Assembly: GCF_001642575.1 (NCBI RefSeq)
Contig: NZ_LXNG01000045.1
Span: forward strand, 124,001-188,000
Reading direction: 5' to 3'
Length of the DNA stretch: 64,000 bases
Source: Xanthomonas floridensis
Lineage (GTDB): Bacteria > Pseudomonadota > Gammaproteobacteria > Xanthomonadales > Xanthomonadaceae
Positions 35,092 through 44,662 of the stretch are shown here, one piece after another. Below the pieces are notes generated by a model, which was not told the DNA's origin, made no database searches, and saw nothing but the letters and a program-made list of their open reading frames with translations. A program made the position numbers and the translations under genes. Every line of letters starts with the position of its first letter. Position 1 is the first letter of the stretch.

Positions 35092-36417
35092 TCATGCGGC
35101 GGCAAAGACCGGGCGCGTCAGGTTTTCCGGCGCGTCATCGGTACACACCACTTCGTCTTCGATGCGGATGCCGCCATAGGGCGAGAACTGCTCCACGCGC
35201 TGCCAGTTGATGCTGGCGGCGTGGCCGTTGCGTTTCACTTCCTGCAGCAGCATGTCGATGAAATACACGCCCGGCTCGATGGTCACCACCATGCCCGGCT
35301 CGAGGACGCGGGTCAGGCGCAGATACGGATGGCCCGCCGGCCGCTCGATGCGTCCGCCCTGGTCACCGGCAGCAAACCCCGCCACATCGTGCACCTGCAG
35401 GCCGATCAGGTGACCCAGGCCGTGCGGGAAGAATGCAGCGCTGACGCCGGTGGCCAGTGCAGCCTCGGGCGAGACGGTGAGGATGCCGAACTCCTTGAGG
35501 ATGCCCATCAACGCCAGATGCGCGTCCACGTGCAGTTGCTTGTAGTCCACGCCGGCACGCACGCTCTGCCCCATGCGCACCTGCGCGGCGTCCACTGCCT
35601 CGATCAGCGCCTGGAATTCGCTGCCGGTATCGGCGGCATAGGTGCGGGTGATGTCGCTGGCATAGCCGTAGGCCGAGGCGCCGGCATCGATCAAAAAGCT
35701 GCGCAGCGGTTGCGGCGGTTGCTGGCCCAGCTCGGTGTAATGCAGCACCGCGCCATGGTCGTTGAGCGCGATGATGTTGCCGTAGGGCAGGTCGTTGGCG
35801 TCCTGGCCCACCGCGGCGCAATACGCCATGTGGATGCCGAATTCGCTCTGGCCGGCGCGAAACGCGGCTTCGGCGGCGCGGTGGCCGCGGACGGCCAGTT
35901 GCTGGGCGATGCGCATCAGCGCCAGTTCGTATGGCGTCTTGAAGGCGCGCTGATACTCCAGGTAATCGAGCACCGGCTGCGGGTTGTTCGGCACGTAGGC
36001 GCCGAGCGCGCTGTGCGCCTCGCCCAGGATGGCGCAGCGTTCGCTACGCGCGGGCAGCAGCGCCAGCGCCTCTTCGGGTGTGCGGATGACATGGATATCG
36101 CAGTGCTCCACCCACCAGCCGCTGGGTGCGTCGGGCACCACGTGCCAGTAATCGAACGGCTGATGGAAGATCACCGTCGGGCGCTGGCCCGGGGTGTAGA
36201 CCAGCCAGCTGTTGGGCACCCGCGTCAGCGGCACCCAGGCCTTGAACTGTGGGTTCACCGCATACGGGTAATCGCGGTCGTCGAACACCTGGTAGTGCAG
36301 GTTGCCGCTGGGCACCACCAGATGATCGAAGCCGCCGCGCTGCAGCGCCTGGTCGGCGCGCGTGGTGAGCGTGCGCAGGTGGTCGGAATACAGGTGGCTG
36401 AGGGACGGCTGGGGCAT
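35092..36417 (-). CDS. pepQ: Xaa-Pro dipeptidase
   Basis: A 441-residue M24 prolidase cleaving Xaa-Pro dipeptides. Metal ligands seen: Asp244, Asp255, His336, Glu381 and Glu420. The long insert PVLDYLEYQRAFKTPYEL and SWLVYTPGQRPTVIFHQP are typical of bacterial PepQ rather than PepP. It is the second proline peptidase in the window, lying 766 bases from pepP and in opposite orientation. It is followed by the XVIPCD gene on the same strand. Confidence 0.95.
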   Translation of the reverse strand: MPQPSLSHLYSDHLRTLTTRADQALQRGGFDHLVVPSGNLHYQVFDDRDYPYAVNPQFKAWVPLTRVPNSWLVYTPGQRPTVIFHQPFDYWHVVPDAPSGWWVEHCDIHVIRTPEEALALLPARSERCAILGEAHSALGAYVPNNPQPVLDYLEYQRAFKTPYELALMRIAQQLAVRGHRAAEAAFRAGQSEFGIHMAYCAAVGQDANDLPYGNIIALNDHGAVLHYTELGQQPPQPLRSFLIDAGASAYGYASDITRTYAADTGSEFQALIEAVDAAQVRMGQSVRAGVDYKQLHVDAHLALMGILKEFGILTVSPEAALATGVSAAFFPHGLGHLIGLQVHDVAGFAAGDQGGRIERPAGHPYLRLTRVLEPGMVVTIEPGVYFIDMLLQEVKRNGHAASINWQRVEQFSPYGGIRIEDEVVCTDDAPENLTRPVFAAA

Positions 36418-36478
36418 GCGGGACTCGATCGGCGATGCAAAGGCAGGACGCGATTTTGCCGCAAACCCGGTGACGCGG

Positions 36479-36826
36479 TCAGCCCACCATGTGTTCTTCG
36501 GCGATCCAGGCGCGCAGGCGCAGGCGATGCGGCTCGGACATGCTCAGGAACCGAAAGCCGGCCCAGGCCTGGCCGGGTGCGTGCGCCGCGTCCGACCACA
36601 GCAGGTGCACGCCGACATCGATCTCGGTGGCGCGGCCGATGCGCTCGGGCAGGCTGAAGCGCAATTGGTACAGCGCATCGTCGTGCAGCGGAACCGAAGC
36701 CAACAGCAGCATGCCGGTTTCGGACACGTTGCCGACGCGGCCGATCTGCGCCTCGCTGAGCATGTCGATGACCGGCACCAGGTCGCTGGGCTGGCGGCGT
36801 GGCGCGCGGCGGGTGTCCTGGATCAT
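36479..36826 (-). CDS. PilZ-domain protein
   Basis: A 115-residue single PilZ domain, the c-di-GMP receptor fold. The RxxxR arginines (RRAPRR, residues 6-11) and the NVSETG motif (33-38) needed for binding are both intact. The ATG lies inside the last codons of the DUF1631 gene with a 4-base overlap, so the two are likely partners. The rest of the domain ends with WAGFRFLSMSEPHRLRLRAW. Confidence 0.88.
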   Translation of the reverse strand: MIQDTRRAPRRQPSDLVPVIDMLSEAQIGRVGNVSETGMLLLASVPLHDDALYQLRFSLPERIGRATEIDVGVHLLWSDAAHAPGQAWAGFRFLSMSEPHRLRLRAWIAEEHMVG

Positions 36827-39225
36827 GGGCGAGCCTCTGCAGGGGAATGGCCGGCCAGGCTGCGCAGGGTCCGCACGGTGGCGTGCCAGGCGCGATCGAT
36901 CAGCCGCGATTTTTCTTCCACCAGCAGCCGCGCCTGGCCGCTGGCCATCAGCCGTGCCAGGCCGTCGAGCGAGTGGTCGCCCACCTTCTGCCCGCGTTGA
37001 TTGACGAACAGCGCGTGGTCGGTCATCGGGCTGTACCAGGACAGCCGCTGCCGTCGCAGGTCGCCCTGCTGGTTGATGGTGAATTCGAACCAGGTCCCGA
37101 ACGGCAGGCTGCGCAGCTGCGTGTAGTAGTCCTCTTCCGCCGGCGTGCGTGGCGCCGTTGCCGGCTTGCGCGCTGCGCCCTCGCCCTGGTCGCCCAGCCG
37201 TGCACGCGCCTTGAGTTTGGCGGTGAGCTCGGTGCGCGACGTGAGTTCGTCCTCGCCGCCGGGCGTGGACAGGCGGCGCGCGATCGCCGCCGCTTCGTCG
37301 TGGTGGTAGCCGACCTGCAGCAGCGCGGTTTCCACATCGGTGGCAAGCGCGGTGTCGATGGGCTCGCCCTTGCTGCGGCAGGTGACCTCGGCGATACGCG
37401 CGGTCAAGGCCTGGCGTTCGTCCCATTCGGGCGACTGCTCGCCCTGGCGCAGCAGGGTGAGGGTGAGCACATCGGACCAGGCCTGGCGCAGTAGCGACTG
37501 CACGAATCGTGGCGGTGCGCTGCGTTCGCACAACTCCTCGATGCGGGCCTGTGCTTGCTGCTTGGCCGATTCCAGCCGCTCCATGCCGCGGGCGGCATCC
37601 ACATGCCGGCGTTCGGCAACCTCGGCCTTGCGGCTGAGCGCGCGCAGATGCGCCTGGATGTCGTCGTTGGCGGCAGCAAACACCGCTTCGTCGCCCTGGT
37701 AGGTGTCGACGATGCGGTCGACCGCGCTGCCCAGCTTGTGCAGCAGCTGCGGGTCGATATCTTCTTCGCCCAGCCACACCGCGCCGGACTCGGCCACGGT
37801 GTTGAGCAACTCGCGCACCGGGTGTTGGTCGCGCACGAAAAAATGCGTGTCGGTCAGTGCGGCGCGCACCACCGGGACCTGCAATTTGGCCAGCAGCGCC
37901 TGCGCCGGGGTGTGCTCGCGCACCTCGCGCTGCATCTGCGCATACAGCAGGCCGAGCAGGTCGAAGGTGTCGGTGTCCTGCGGCGACAGCGCCGCGGTGG
38001 GCCCATGTTGGGCACGCAGCACCTCCAGCACCTGACGCTGGACCGCATCGATACCGCTGGCTGGCGAGGCCGGGTTGGCCTGCGCGCGCAAGGCGCCTTG
38101 CAGGCTGGCCAGTGCCTCGCCAAGCGCGGCCTTGGGCACCGCAACCGAGGCCGCCGCAGCGGGCGGTGCGGCAGGCTGTGCCGCGGCGGCCTGTACCAGG
38201 CTGCCTGGCGCGGCGCCCTGGCGTGCGTTGCCGGCGCGCTGTGCCTGGCGTGCCGAGGACATCAGGCCGCCGAGCGCCTGCGCGGCATCGGCCAGTACCG
38301 GTGAGCCGGCCACTGCACCAGTGGCGGCGTCAGCCGGTGGTGCAGCGGCTGCGCCCTGCGGATCGAGCAGCGCGCTCTGCCAGGCGGTCGGTGCGGATGC
38401 GCCACTCCAGCCGGTGGCCGGCCGCCCCGCACGCTGTGCGTTGCCGCGCGCGGTAGCCTCCTTGGGCGTGGTTGCAGCAGCCGGGGCCGTGCGCCGGGTC
38501 TGGACCTGGGTGGGTTTGACCAGATACGGGTGATAGATCAGCCCCGGCAGGATGCCCTCGTGTTCCAGGGCGCTGTTGGCGCGCTCGAACAGATCGCCCA
38601 GCCGGTCCATGACCTGGCGCTCGAACACCTTGTACAGGGTCAGCTGCCCGTCCAGGTTCAGCCCGAGCGCGTGGCCGCATTCGCGCAGGATCCGGCACAG
38701 CGCGTACGGCCCGAGTGGCAGGGCTTCCAATTCGAATTCGGGCACCGCGCCGATCACCGCCAGCCGCTGCGCGAGCAGTTGCAGTGCATCGGCGCGCCGC
38801 GAGGTCTCGCGCCGGGCAATCTCGCTGAGCACGATGTCGCGGTCGATATCGGTGTCTTCCACCAGCGTGAGCATCTGCGGATGCGCAGACGCATCCGGCG
38901 GCGGCATCAACGCAGGGCGTGTGTGCAGGTTGGACAGGTCCTGCGCCAGTTCCTGCAGGAAGCGCTGTGGAAAACGGTCGATGTGATCGCGCAGCCCGCG
39001 TGTCTGCGCATAGGTGTCGGCCTGGATCTGGCTGTTGCGCGCATGTTCGGCCTGGTGCAGCAGCTCGCGCTCCAGCTCGACGATGGTCAGCCGTAACGGT
39101 CCGCCAAGCGCCTGCACGCAGTGCGCATGCAACATGCCGAGCAGGCGCCGGCCGCGCGCGGACACGGGCGCTTCGGCGATCGGGCCGCTGAGCGTGGGCT
39201 GCAGGGAAGAGGCGGGCGTGGACAT
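36823..39225 (-). CDS. DUF1631 family protein
   Basis: An 800-residue cytoplasmic protein of the DUF1631 family, sometimes misnamed thymidine phosphorylase. The N-terminal 250 residues and C-terminal 450 residues are helical and conserved. Between them lies an alanine/proline/glutamine-rich linker (about residues 240-400). The C-terminal part includes GTWFEFTINQQGDLRRQRLSWYSP and DHALFVNQRGQKVGD, a fold resembling PilZ proteins. The start at 39225 puts STPASSLQPTL first. It overlaps the PilZ gene by 4 bases, so c-di-GMP involvement is inferred. Function not established. Confidence 0.85.
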   Translation of the reverse strand: MSTPASSLQPTLSGPIAEAPVSARGRRLLGMLHAHCVQALGGPLRLTIVELERELLHQAEHARNSQIQADTYAQTRGLRDHIDRFPQRFLQELAQDLSNLHTRPALMPPPDASAHPQMLTLVEDTDIDRDIVLSEIARRETSRRADALQLLAQRLAVIGAVPEFELEALPLGPYALCRILRECGHALGLNLDGQLTLYKVFERQVMDRLGDLFERANSALEHEGILPGLIYHPYLVKPTQVQTRRTAPAAATTPKEATARGNAQRAGRPATGWSGASAPTAWQSALLDPQGAAAAPPADAATGAVAGSPVLADAAQALGGLMSSARQAQRAGNARQGAAPGSLVQAAAAQPAAPPAAAASVAVPKAALGEALASLQGALRAQANPASPASGIDAVQRQVLEVLRAQHGPTAALSPQDTDTFDLLGLLYAQMQREVREHTPAQALLAKLQVPVVRAALTDTHFFVRDQHPVRELLNTVAESGAVWLGEEDIDPQLLHKLGSAVDRIVDTYQGDEAVFAAANDDIQAHLRALSRKAEVAERRHVDAARGMERLESAKQQAQARIEELCERSAPPRFVQSLLRQAWSDVLTLTLLRQGEQSPEWDERQALTARIAEVTCRSKGEPIDTALATDVETALLQVGYHHDEAAAIARRLSTPGGEDELTSRTELTAKLKARARLGDQGEGAARKPATAPRTPAEEDYYTQLRSLPFGTWFEFTINQQGDLRRQRLSWYSPMTDHALFVNQRGQKVGDHSLDGLARLMASGQARLLVEEKSRLIDRAWHATVRTLRSLAGHSPAEARP

Positions 39226-39543
39226 CCGGGGGTGGGCTCGGTTCGAAGCGTGAGCTATGTAGCATGTTTTTCCGTCGCCCAGCGAACCGGCGTGCATTGG
39301 CTGGCGTGCTGCATGTTGCTACAGACGGCGATGACTGCAGCCACGCAAGCTGTCCTGCCTGCGGCCGCCGGGCAGACCGATGCAGCGGTTGCACAGTCGC
39401 CAGGCAGGCGCGGCCGTTGCCGATCTGCAAACGCGTGGATGCAGCGTCATGCTGCCGCCAGCTGCATCTGGGGGATGATGATCTTGCAGCGCGTAGTCGC
39501 AAGTCCTGCGTGGCGCAGGCAGCTCAGCTGTGCGCGGTGGCAA

Positions 39544-40701
39544 TCAGTCCAGGAACAGCTCGACCACGTCGTTGGTGAAACGGCGGCCCAGTTCGGTGGG
39601 CAGCATGCGTCCGTCGTGCTCGACCAGCCAACCCTGCGCCAGCGCACGCGCCAGCGGTGCGGCAATCGCCGAGGCCGGCAGCCCGGTGCAGGCTTCGAAG
39701 TCGCCCAGCCGGAAGCCTTCGTGCAGCCGCAGCAGGTTGAGCATGTATTCGAACGGCAGCCGTTCGCGCTGCACGATGTCGTCGCCGCCGATCGACGCCG
39801 CCGTGCCGGCACTGGCCAGATAGCTTTGCGGATGCTTGTGTTTCCAGCGGCGCAGCACCTGCTGCTGCGCACCGGAGCTGATCTTGCCGTGCGCCCCGGC
39901 GCCGATGCCCAGATAATCGCCAAAGCGCCAGTAATTGAGGTTGTGCGCGCATTGCCGCCCGGGCCTGGCGTAGGCGCTGACTTCGTACTGCGCATAGCCG
40001 GCCTCGGCCAGCAGGCGCTGGCAATGTTCCTGGATATCCCAGGCCGCATCGTCGTCGGGAATGCCCTTGGGGGGCCGCGCGAAGAACACCGTATTGGGTT
40101 CCAGCGTGAGCTGGTAATGCGACAGATGCGTGGGCTGCAGCGCGAAGGCGCGTTCCAGATCGTGCTCGGCCTGGGCCAGCGTCTGCTCTGGCAGGGCGTA
40201 CATCAGATCGATGTTGAAATTGTCGTAGCCGGCATCCTGCGCCAGCTTGATCGCACGTTCGGCCTCGCCGCTGTCGTGGATGCGCCCCAACCGTTGCAGG
40301 GCCACATCGTCGAAGCTCTGCACGCCAAAGCTCAGCCGGTTCACGCCCGCTGCGCGGTAGTGCTCGAAACGGCCATGTTCGGCGGTGCCCGGGTTGGTTT
40401 CCAGGGTGATTTCCAGATTCGGCGCAAACCGCAGCCGCGCCGCGGCCGCCTGCAGGAACCGGTCGATCGCCGCGGGCGGAAACAGGCTGGGCGTGCCGCC
40501 GCCGAAGAACACCGAATGCACCACCCGGCCCCACACCAGCGGCAGATCCGCATCCAGGTCGCGGGTCAGCGCATCCACGTAGTCTTCGAACGGCAACGCA
40601 CCCTTGGCCGCATGCGAATTGAAATCGCAATACGGGCATTTGCGCACGCACCAGGGCAGGTGCACATAGAGCGAGAGCGGGGGCGGAATCAGGTCAGGCA
40701 T
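39544..40701 (-). CDS. hemW: Heme chaperone HemW (radical SAM)
   Basis: A 385-residue radical-SAM protein that loads heme onto target proteins; formerly called HemN-like. The cluster-binding Cys18, Cys22, Cys25 (CVRKCPYC) lacks the fourth cysteine of true HemN. GGGTPS and the C-terminal winged-helix tail are present. It is downstream of rdgB with 15 bases between, at the end of the rph-VOC-rdgB-hemW run, an order common in gammaproteobacteria. Confidence 0.92.
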   Translation of the reverse strand: MPDLIPPPLSLYVHLPWCVRKCPYCDFNSHAAKGALPFEDYVDALTRDLDADLPLVWGRVVHSVFFGGGTPSLFPPAAIDRFLQAAAARLRFAPNLEITLETNPGTAEHGRFEHYRAAGVNRLSFGVQSFDDVALQRLGRIHDSGEAERAIKLAQDAGYDNFNIDLMYALPEQTLAQAEHDLERAFALQPTHLSHYQLTLEPNTVFFARPPKGIPDDDAAWDIQEHCQRLLAEAGYAQYEVSAYARPGRQCAHNLNYWRFGDYLGIGAGAHGKISSGAQQQVLRRWKHKHPQSYLASAGTAASIGGDDIVQRERLPFEYMLNLLRLHEGFRLGDFEACTGLPASAIAAPLARALAQGWLVEHDGRMLPTELGRRFTNDVVELFLD

Positions 40702-40716
40702 GGCGCGACGCGTTGG

Positions 40717-41316
40717 TCACAGCGCCAGCGCATGCAGCTTGTGCTGCAGCGTGGCCAGCGCCACCGCGCGGTGGCTCAGGCGGTTCTTCAGGGCGCTGTC
40801 CATTTCTGCTGCGGTCAGGCCGTACACCGGGTCCAGAAACACCGGGTTATAGCCGAACCCACCGTCGCCGCGCGGCGCAGTGGTGATCACGCCTTCCCAG
40901 CTGCCTTCGGCGATCAGCGGTTGCGGATCTTCCGGATGGCGCAGCAGCACGATCACCGCATAGAAACGCGCGCTGCGGCGTTCGGCCGGCACCTCGCGCA
41001 TCGCCTCGAGCAATTTGGCGTTGTTGGCGTGTGCGTCGGTGGGGCTGCCGGCATAGCGCGCGCTGTACAGGCCGGGCGCACCGCCAAGCGCATCGACGAT
41101 CAGGCCGGAGTCGTCGGCCAGCGCCGGCAAACCCGTCACTGCGCTGGCATGGCGCGCCTTGATCAGCGCGTTCTCGACGAAGGTCAGGCCGGTTTCCGGC
41201 ACGTCGTCCACGCCCAGCTCGCCCTGCGCCACGATCTGCAGCGGCAGACCGGCCAGCATGGCACGCAGTTCTTCCAGCTTGCCGGCGTTGCCGCTGGCCA
41301 AGACCAGTTGCTTCAT
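40717..41316 (-). CDS. rdgB: XTP/dITP diphosphatase
   Basis: A 199-residue house-cleaning pyrophosphatase of the RdgB/HAM1 family, removing hypoxanthine and xanthine nucleoside triphosphates. It has the start LVLASGNAGKLEEL, DDSGLIVDALGGAPGLYSARYAG, and the substrate loop EGSWEGVITTAPRGDGGFGYNPVF. The start at 41316 gives the standard length. It overlaps the VOC gene by 4 bases. Confidence 0.95.
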   Translation of the reverse strand: MKQLVLASGNAGKLEELRAMLAGLPLQIVAQGELGVDDVPETGLTFVENALIKARHASAVTGLPALADDSGLIVDALGGAPGLYSARYAGSPTDAHANNAKLLEAMREVPAERRSARFYAVIVLLRHPEDPQPLIAEGSWEGVITTAPRGDGGFGYNPVFLDPVYGLTAAEMDSALKNRLSHRAVALATLQHKLHALAL

Positions 41317-41705
41317 TGGCTGGGCTCCAGTAGATCCCACTTGGTGCCGTACAGGTCGCGGAACACCACGACCGTGCCGTACGGTTCTTCGCGCGGGGTT
41401 TCTAAAAACTCCACGCCAAACGCCTGCATCGCCGCGTGGTCGCGCCAGAAGTCGTCGGTGTAGAGGAAATGATCGACACGCCCGCCGGTCTGGTCGCCGA
41501 TGCGCGCCCGCTGCGCGGCATCGCCTGGCTGCGCGAGCAGCAACGCCGCCTCCTGCGCGCTGCCCGGGCCGATCACCACCCAGCGCTTGCCGACGCCCAG
41601 TGCGCGGTCTTCCAGCACCTGGAAACCCAGCGCGCCGGTGTACCAGGCGATGGCCGCGTCGTAGTCGGCGACCAGCAGGGTGGTCAGGGCGATGCGGCGC
41701 TTCAT
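41313..41705 (-). CDS. VOC-family (glyoxalase/bleomycin resistance) protein
   Basis: A 130-residue metal-binding vicinal-oxygen-chelate fold protein. It begins [27 protein letters not shown], and the second half has [17 protein letters not shown] and [19 protein letters not shown]. It overlaps rph and rdgB by 4 bases each, so the trio is one transcript. Substrate unknown; a link to nucleotide maintenance is only by position. Confidence 0.88.
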   Translation of the reverse strand: MKRRIALTTLLVADYDAAIAWYTGALGFQVLEDRALGVGKRWVVIGPGSAQEAALLLAQPGDAAQRARIGDQTGGRVDHFLYTDDFWRDHAAMQAFGVEFLETPREEPYGTVVVFRDLYGTKWDLLEPSQ

Positions 41706-42427
41706 CCGGCCAGCGCGGCGCGTTGCAGCGCGAACAGCTCGCCCATGCCTTTTTCGGCCAGCGTCAGCAGCGCATTGAGTTCTTCGCGACGGAAGGCATG
41801 GCCTTCGGCAGTGCCCTGCAGCTCGATGAAACCGCCGCCATCGTTCATCACCACGTTCATGTCGGTGTCGCAGTCGCTGTCTTCCGGGTAATCCAGGTCC
41901 AGCACCGGCTCGCCGCGGTAGATGCCTACCGACACCGCCGCCACCGCGCCGATCAGCGGGTGCTTCTTGATGTCGCCACGCTTGAGCAGCAGGTTCACCG
42001 CATCGGCCAGCGCCACGTAGGCGCCGGTGATGGCAGCGGTGCGGGTGCCGCCATCGGCCTGCAGCACGTCGCAGTCCAGGGTGATGGTGCGCTCGCCCAG
42101 CGCATTGCGATCCACGCAGGCGCGCAATGCGCGGCCGATCAGGCGCTGGATTTCCAGCGTGCGTCCGCCCTGCTTGCCGCGTGCGGCTTCGCGGTCGGAG
42201 CGGGTGTGGGTGGAGCGCGGCAACATGCCGTATTCGGCGGTGACCCAGCCTTCGCCCTTGCCGCGCAGGAAGTTCGGGACGCGGTTTTCCACGCTGGCGG
42301 TGCACAGCACGCGGGTGTCGCCGAAGCTCACCAACACCGAGCCTTCGGCATGGCGGGTGAAGGAGCGTTCGATGCGCACCGGGCGCAGCTGATCGGCCAT
42401 GCGGCCGCTGGAACGGGAAAAGGTCAT
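41702..42427 (-). CDS. rph: Ribonuclease PH
   Basis: A 241-residue phosphate-dependent exoribonuclease trimming tRNA 3' ends. Signatures: [52 protein letters not shown], and [13 protein letters not shown]. Length and ends are normal. It starts the rph-VOC-rdgB-hemW operon. It is divergent from yicC, with 105 bases between. Confidence 0.97.
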   Translation of the reverse strand: MTFSRSSGRMADQLRPVRIERSFTRHAEGSVLVSFGDTRVLCTASVENRVPNFLRGKGEGWVTAEYGMLPRSTHTRSDREAARGKQGGRTLEIQRLIGRALRACVDRNALGERTITLDCDVLQADGGTRTAAITGAYVALADAVNLLLKRGDIKKHPLIGAVAAVSVGIYRGEPVLDLDYPEDSDCDTDMNVVMNDGGGFIELQGTAEGHAFRREELNALLTLAEKGMGELFALQRAALAG

Positions 42428-42532
42428 GCGTGAGTCCGGAAGTCGGGAGGTGGTCGGTCGGCGCGTGGCGGGGCGGTCAGCCAGCGCGGGCGGCTAGGGT
42501 ACCATTCGCGCTTTGATGGAACGGGATTGACG

Positions 42533-43393
42533 ATGATCCGAAGCATGACCGCGTTTGCCGGCGGCGAACGCATCACGCCCTGGGGCACGCTCGGTTGCGA
42601 GCTGCGCTCGGTCAACCACCGCTTTCTGGAAGTGGGCACGCGCCTGCCGGAGGAATTGCGTGCGCTGGAGCCCCTGCTGCGCGAGCGCGTGGCAGCCAGG
42701 AACAGCCGCGGCAAGCTGGACCTGACGCTGCGCCTGCGCGCGCCGGACAACGCGCAGACCCTGGCGGTGAACGAGGCGCTGCTGCAGGAACTGGGTGCGC
42801 TGGCCACCCGCCTGGATGCGAGCTTCCCCCGGCTGCAGGTGGGCTTCACCGAGCTGCTGCAGCTGCCGGGCGTGCTGCAGGTGCAGGACGTGGATGCGCC
42901 GGCCCTGCAGGCGCAGGCGCTGGCGTTGCTGGATGAGGTGGTGGACAGCTTCGTCGGCGCACGCGAGCGTGAGGGCGCCAAGCTGGCCGAGGCGATCAGC
43001 GAACGGGTGGACGCGATCGAGCGCATCGCCGCCGAGGTGCGCAGCCTGATCCCGGTGATCCGCGAAGGCCAGCGCGCCAAGCTGGCCGCACGCCTGGCCG
43101 ACCTGCCGCACCCGGTGGATCCGGGCCGCGCCGAGCAGGAACTGGTGCTGTGGCTGCAGAAACTTGATGTGGACGAGGAGCTTGACCGGCTGTCCAGCCA
43201 CATCGGCGAGATCCGCCGCGTGCTCAAGCAGCGCGAACCGGTGGGCCGCCGGCTGGATTTCCTGCTGCAGGAGTTCAACCGCGAGGCCAACACGCTGGGC
43301 TCCAAGTCGGTGGACAGCCGCACGTCCAATGCCGCGGTGGATCTGAAGGTGTTGATCGACCAGATCCGCGAGCAGGTGCAGAACATCGAATAG
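42533..43393 (+). CDS. yicC: YicC-family endoribonuclease
   Basis: A 286-residue YicC protein (RNase involved in RNA decay in E. coli). It has the typical start MIRSMTAFAGGE and SVNHRFLEVGTRLPEELR, and the C-terminal LDFLLQEFNREANTLGSK. The ATG at 42533 follows GGAACGGG; the frame's TTG at 42527 is not used. The order yicC-gmk-rpoZ follows that of many gammaproteobacteria. Confidence 0.93.
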   Translation: MIRSMTAFAGGERITPWGTLGCELRSVNHRFLEVGTRLPEELRALEPLLRERVAARNSRGKLDLTLRLRAPDNAQTLAVNEALLQELGALATRLDASFPRLQVGFTELLQLPGVLQVQDVDAPALQAQALALLDEVVDSFVGAREREGAKLAEAISERVDAIERIAAEVRSLIPVIREGQRAKLAARLADLPHPVDPGRAEQELVLWLQKLDVDEELDRLSSHIGEIRRVLKQREPVGRRLDFLLQEFNREANTLGSKSVDSRTSNAAVDLKVLIDQIREQVQNIE

Positions 43394-43505
43394 CCGGGAA
43401 TAGGCAATCGGGAATGGGGAATCGTCAAAGCAGGTACGATTCACCCTTGGCCTGCTTGCTTTGCGCGGTGCCCCATTCCCTATTCTCGACTCCCTATTCC
43501 CTAAA
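43394..43505. repeat. GGGAATC/GATTCCC-type bracketed spacer before gmk
   Basis: After the yicC stop come GGGAATA, ATCGGGAATGGGGAATC units (43395-43423). Complementary CCATTCCCTATTCTC, CTCCCTATTCCCT units end just 4 bases before the gmk ATG. It is more degenerate than the copy at 4486-4619 but has the same layout. Confidence 0.7.
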
Positions 43506-44117
43506 ATGCGCGGCACTCTCTATATCGTTGCGGCCCCCTCGGGCGCCGGCAAGAGCAGCATCGTCAACGCCACCCTGGCACGCGACCCGAAGATCGCCTT
43601 GTCGATCTCGTTCACCTCGCGCGCGCCGCGGCCGGGCGAGCGGCATGCCGAGCACTACCATTTCGTCTCTGCCGACGAGTTCCAGGGCATGATCGAAGCG
43701 GGTGATTTCTTCGAGTACGCGCTGGTGCACGGCGACTGGAAGGGCACCGCGCGGCAGTCGGTGGAGCCGCAACTGGCCGCCGGCCATGATGTGCTGCTGG
43801 AGATCGACTGGCAGGGTGCGCGCCAGGTGCGGCAGAAGGTGCCCGATGCGGTGAGCGTGTTCATCCTGCCGCCGTCGCGCCAGGCGCTGGACGAGCGCAT
43901 GCGCAAACGCGGTCAGGACAGCGAGGACGTGATGGCGCAGCGCCTGGCGGCCGCGCGCGAAGAGATGCTGCATTTCGAAGAGTTCGACTACGTCATCATC
44001 AACGAGACCTTCGACACCGCGGTGTCGGAAATGTGCGCCATCTTCACCGCCAGCCGCTTGCGTCGGCAGGCGCAGCAGCAGCGGCATGCGCAGCTGATCC
44101 AGGCCTTGCTGGACTGA
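43506..44117 (+). CDS. gmk: Guanylate kinase
   Basis: A 203-residue enzyme phosphorylating GMP to GDP. The P-loop APSGAGKSS is at residues 10-18, followed by TSRAPRPGERHAEHYHF, GDFFEYALVHGDWKGT and the DWQGARQVR strand. The start at 43506 lies 4 bases after the repeat array and has no clear Shine-Dalgarno sequence. It is 545 bases upstream of rpoZ, and the usual tight gmk-rpoZ spacing is lost. Confidence 0.97.
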   Translation: MRGTLYIVAAPSGAGKSSIVNATLARDPKIALSISFTSRAPRPGERHAEHYHFVSADEFQGMIEAGDFFEYALVHGDWKGTARQSVEPQLAAGHDVLLEIDWQGARQVRQKVPDAVSVFILPPSRQALDERMRKRGQDSEDVMAQRLAAAREEMLHFEEFDYVIINETFDTAVSEMCAIFTASRLRRQAQQQRHAQLIQALLD

Positions 44118-44662
44118 GGGCAGCTGACTCCCCGTCGCCAGCGGCCCGCGCAAGCGGCGTGGGTAGCGCCGCGGAGTCGCGTGCGTGTCGGCGGGAGTTT
44201 CACGCAGTTCCGCTCGCCGGCCGGCCGCTGCGATTGCTGGGCGCGCCAGTCTTCAATGGCTGCAGATGGGCTCCTGTTGCAGGGGCGCAGTGGTAGGAAA
44301 TCCCGATGCGCAGCTGCCAGTTGGCTGCTGGCCACCATTGACTGTCATTGGCAACCACACCCCGCATCGAGTGACGGGCAACCCGTCACCAGCAGGTGTG
44401 TCGCGCTTGTCTCAAGGCGATTGGGTTGGATGCTTTCCCCGTCATCTGCCAGCCGCGTGTATCACGCCGGTGTCCAGACCGGGTAGGGCAGGCGCATCGT
44501 TCTGCGCACTGGAACAGCCGGTTGGGCCGGTTGCCATCGTTCAAGTCGCTGATTCCAAAGGAAACTGAACGGGCGCCGGTTGCCCGGCCCACAGTGCAGG
44601 CGTACACTCCGCCCCCTTTCCCTCATTCGATGCGCGGCCATTGCTGGTCGCCGGGAGCCCGC
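44118..44662. other. 545-base gmk-rpoZ gap
   Basis: No gene is seen. It contains the rpoZ promoter near its right end (listed). The rest has no recognised repeat; frames are not protein-like. Confidence 0.55.
44580..44608 (+). promoter_or_regulatory. rpoZ promoter
   Basis: -35 TTGCCC (44580-44585), a 17-base spacer, and -10 TACACT (44603-44608) lie 54 bases ahead of the rpoZ ATG. The spacing is ideal for sigma-70. Confidence 0.6.

Noticed and set aside
39121-41463. 780-codon plus-strand frame over hemW and rdgB
   Set aside because: Antisense to two genes with intact active-site motifs.
42527-42529. TTG as the yicC start
   Set aside because: The ATG two codons later gives the canonical MIRSMTAF start and is better placed after GGAACGGG.
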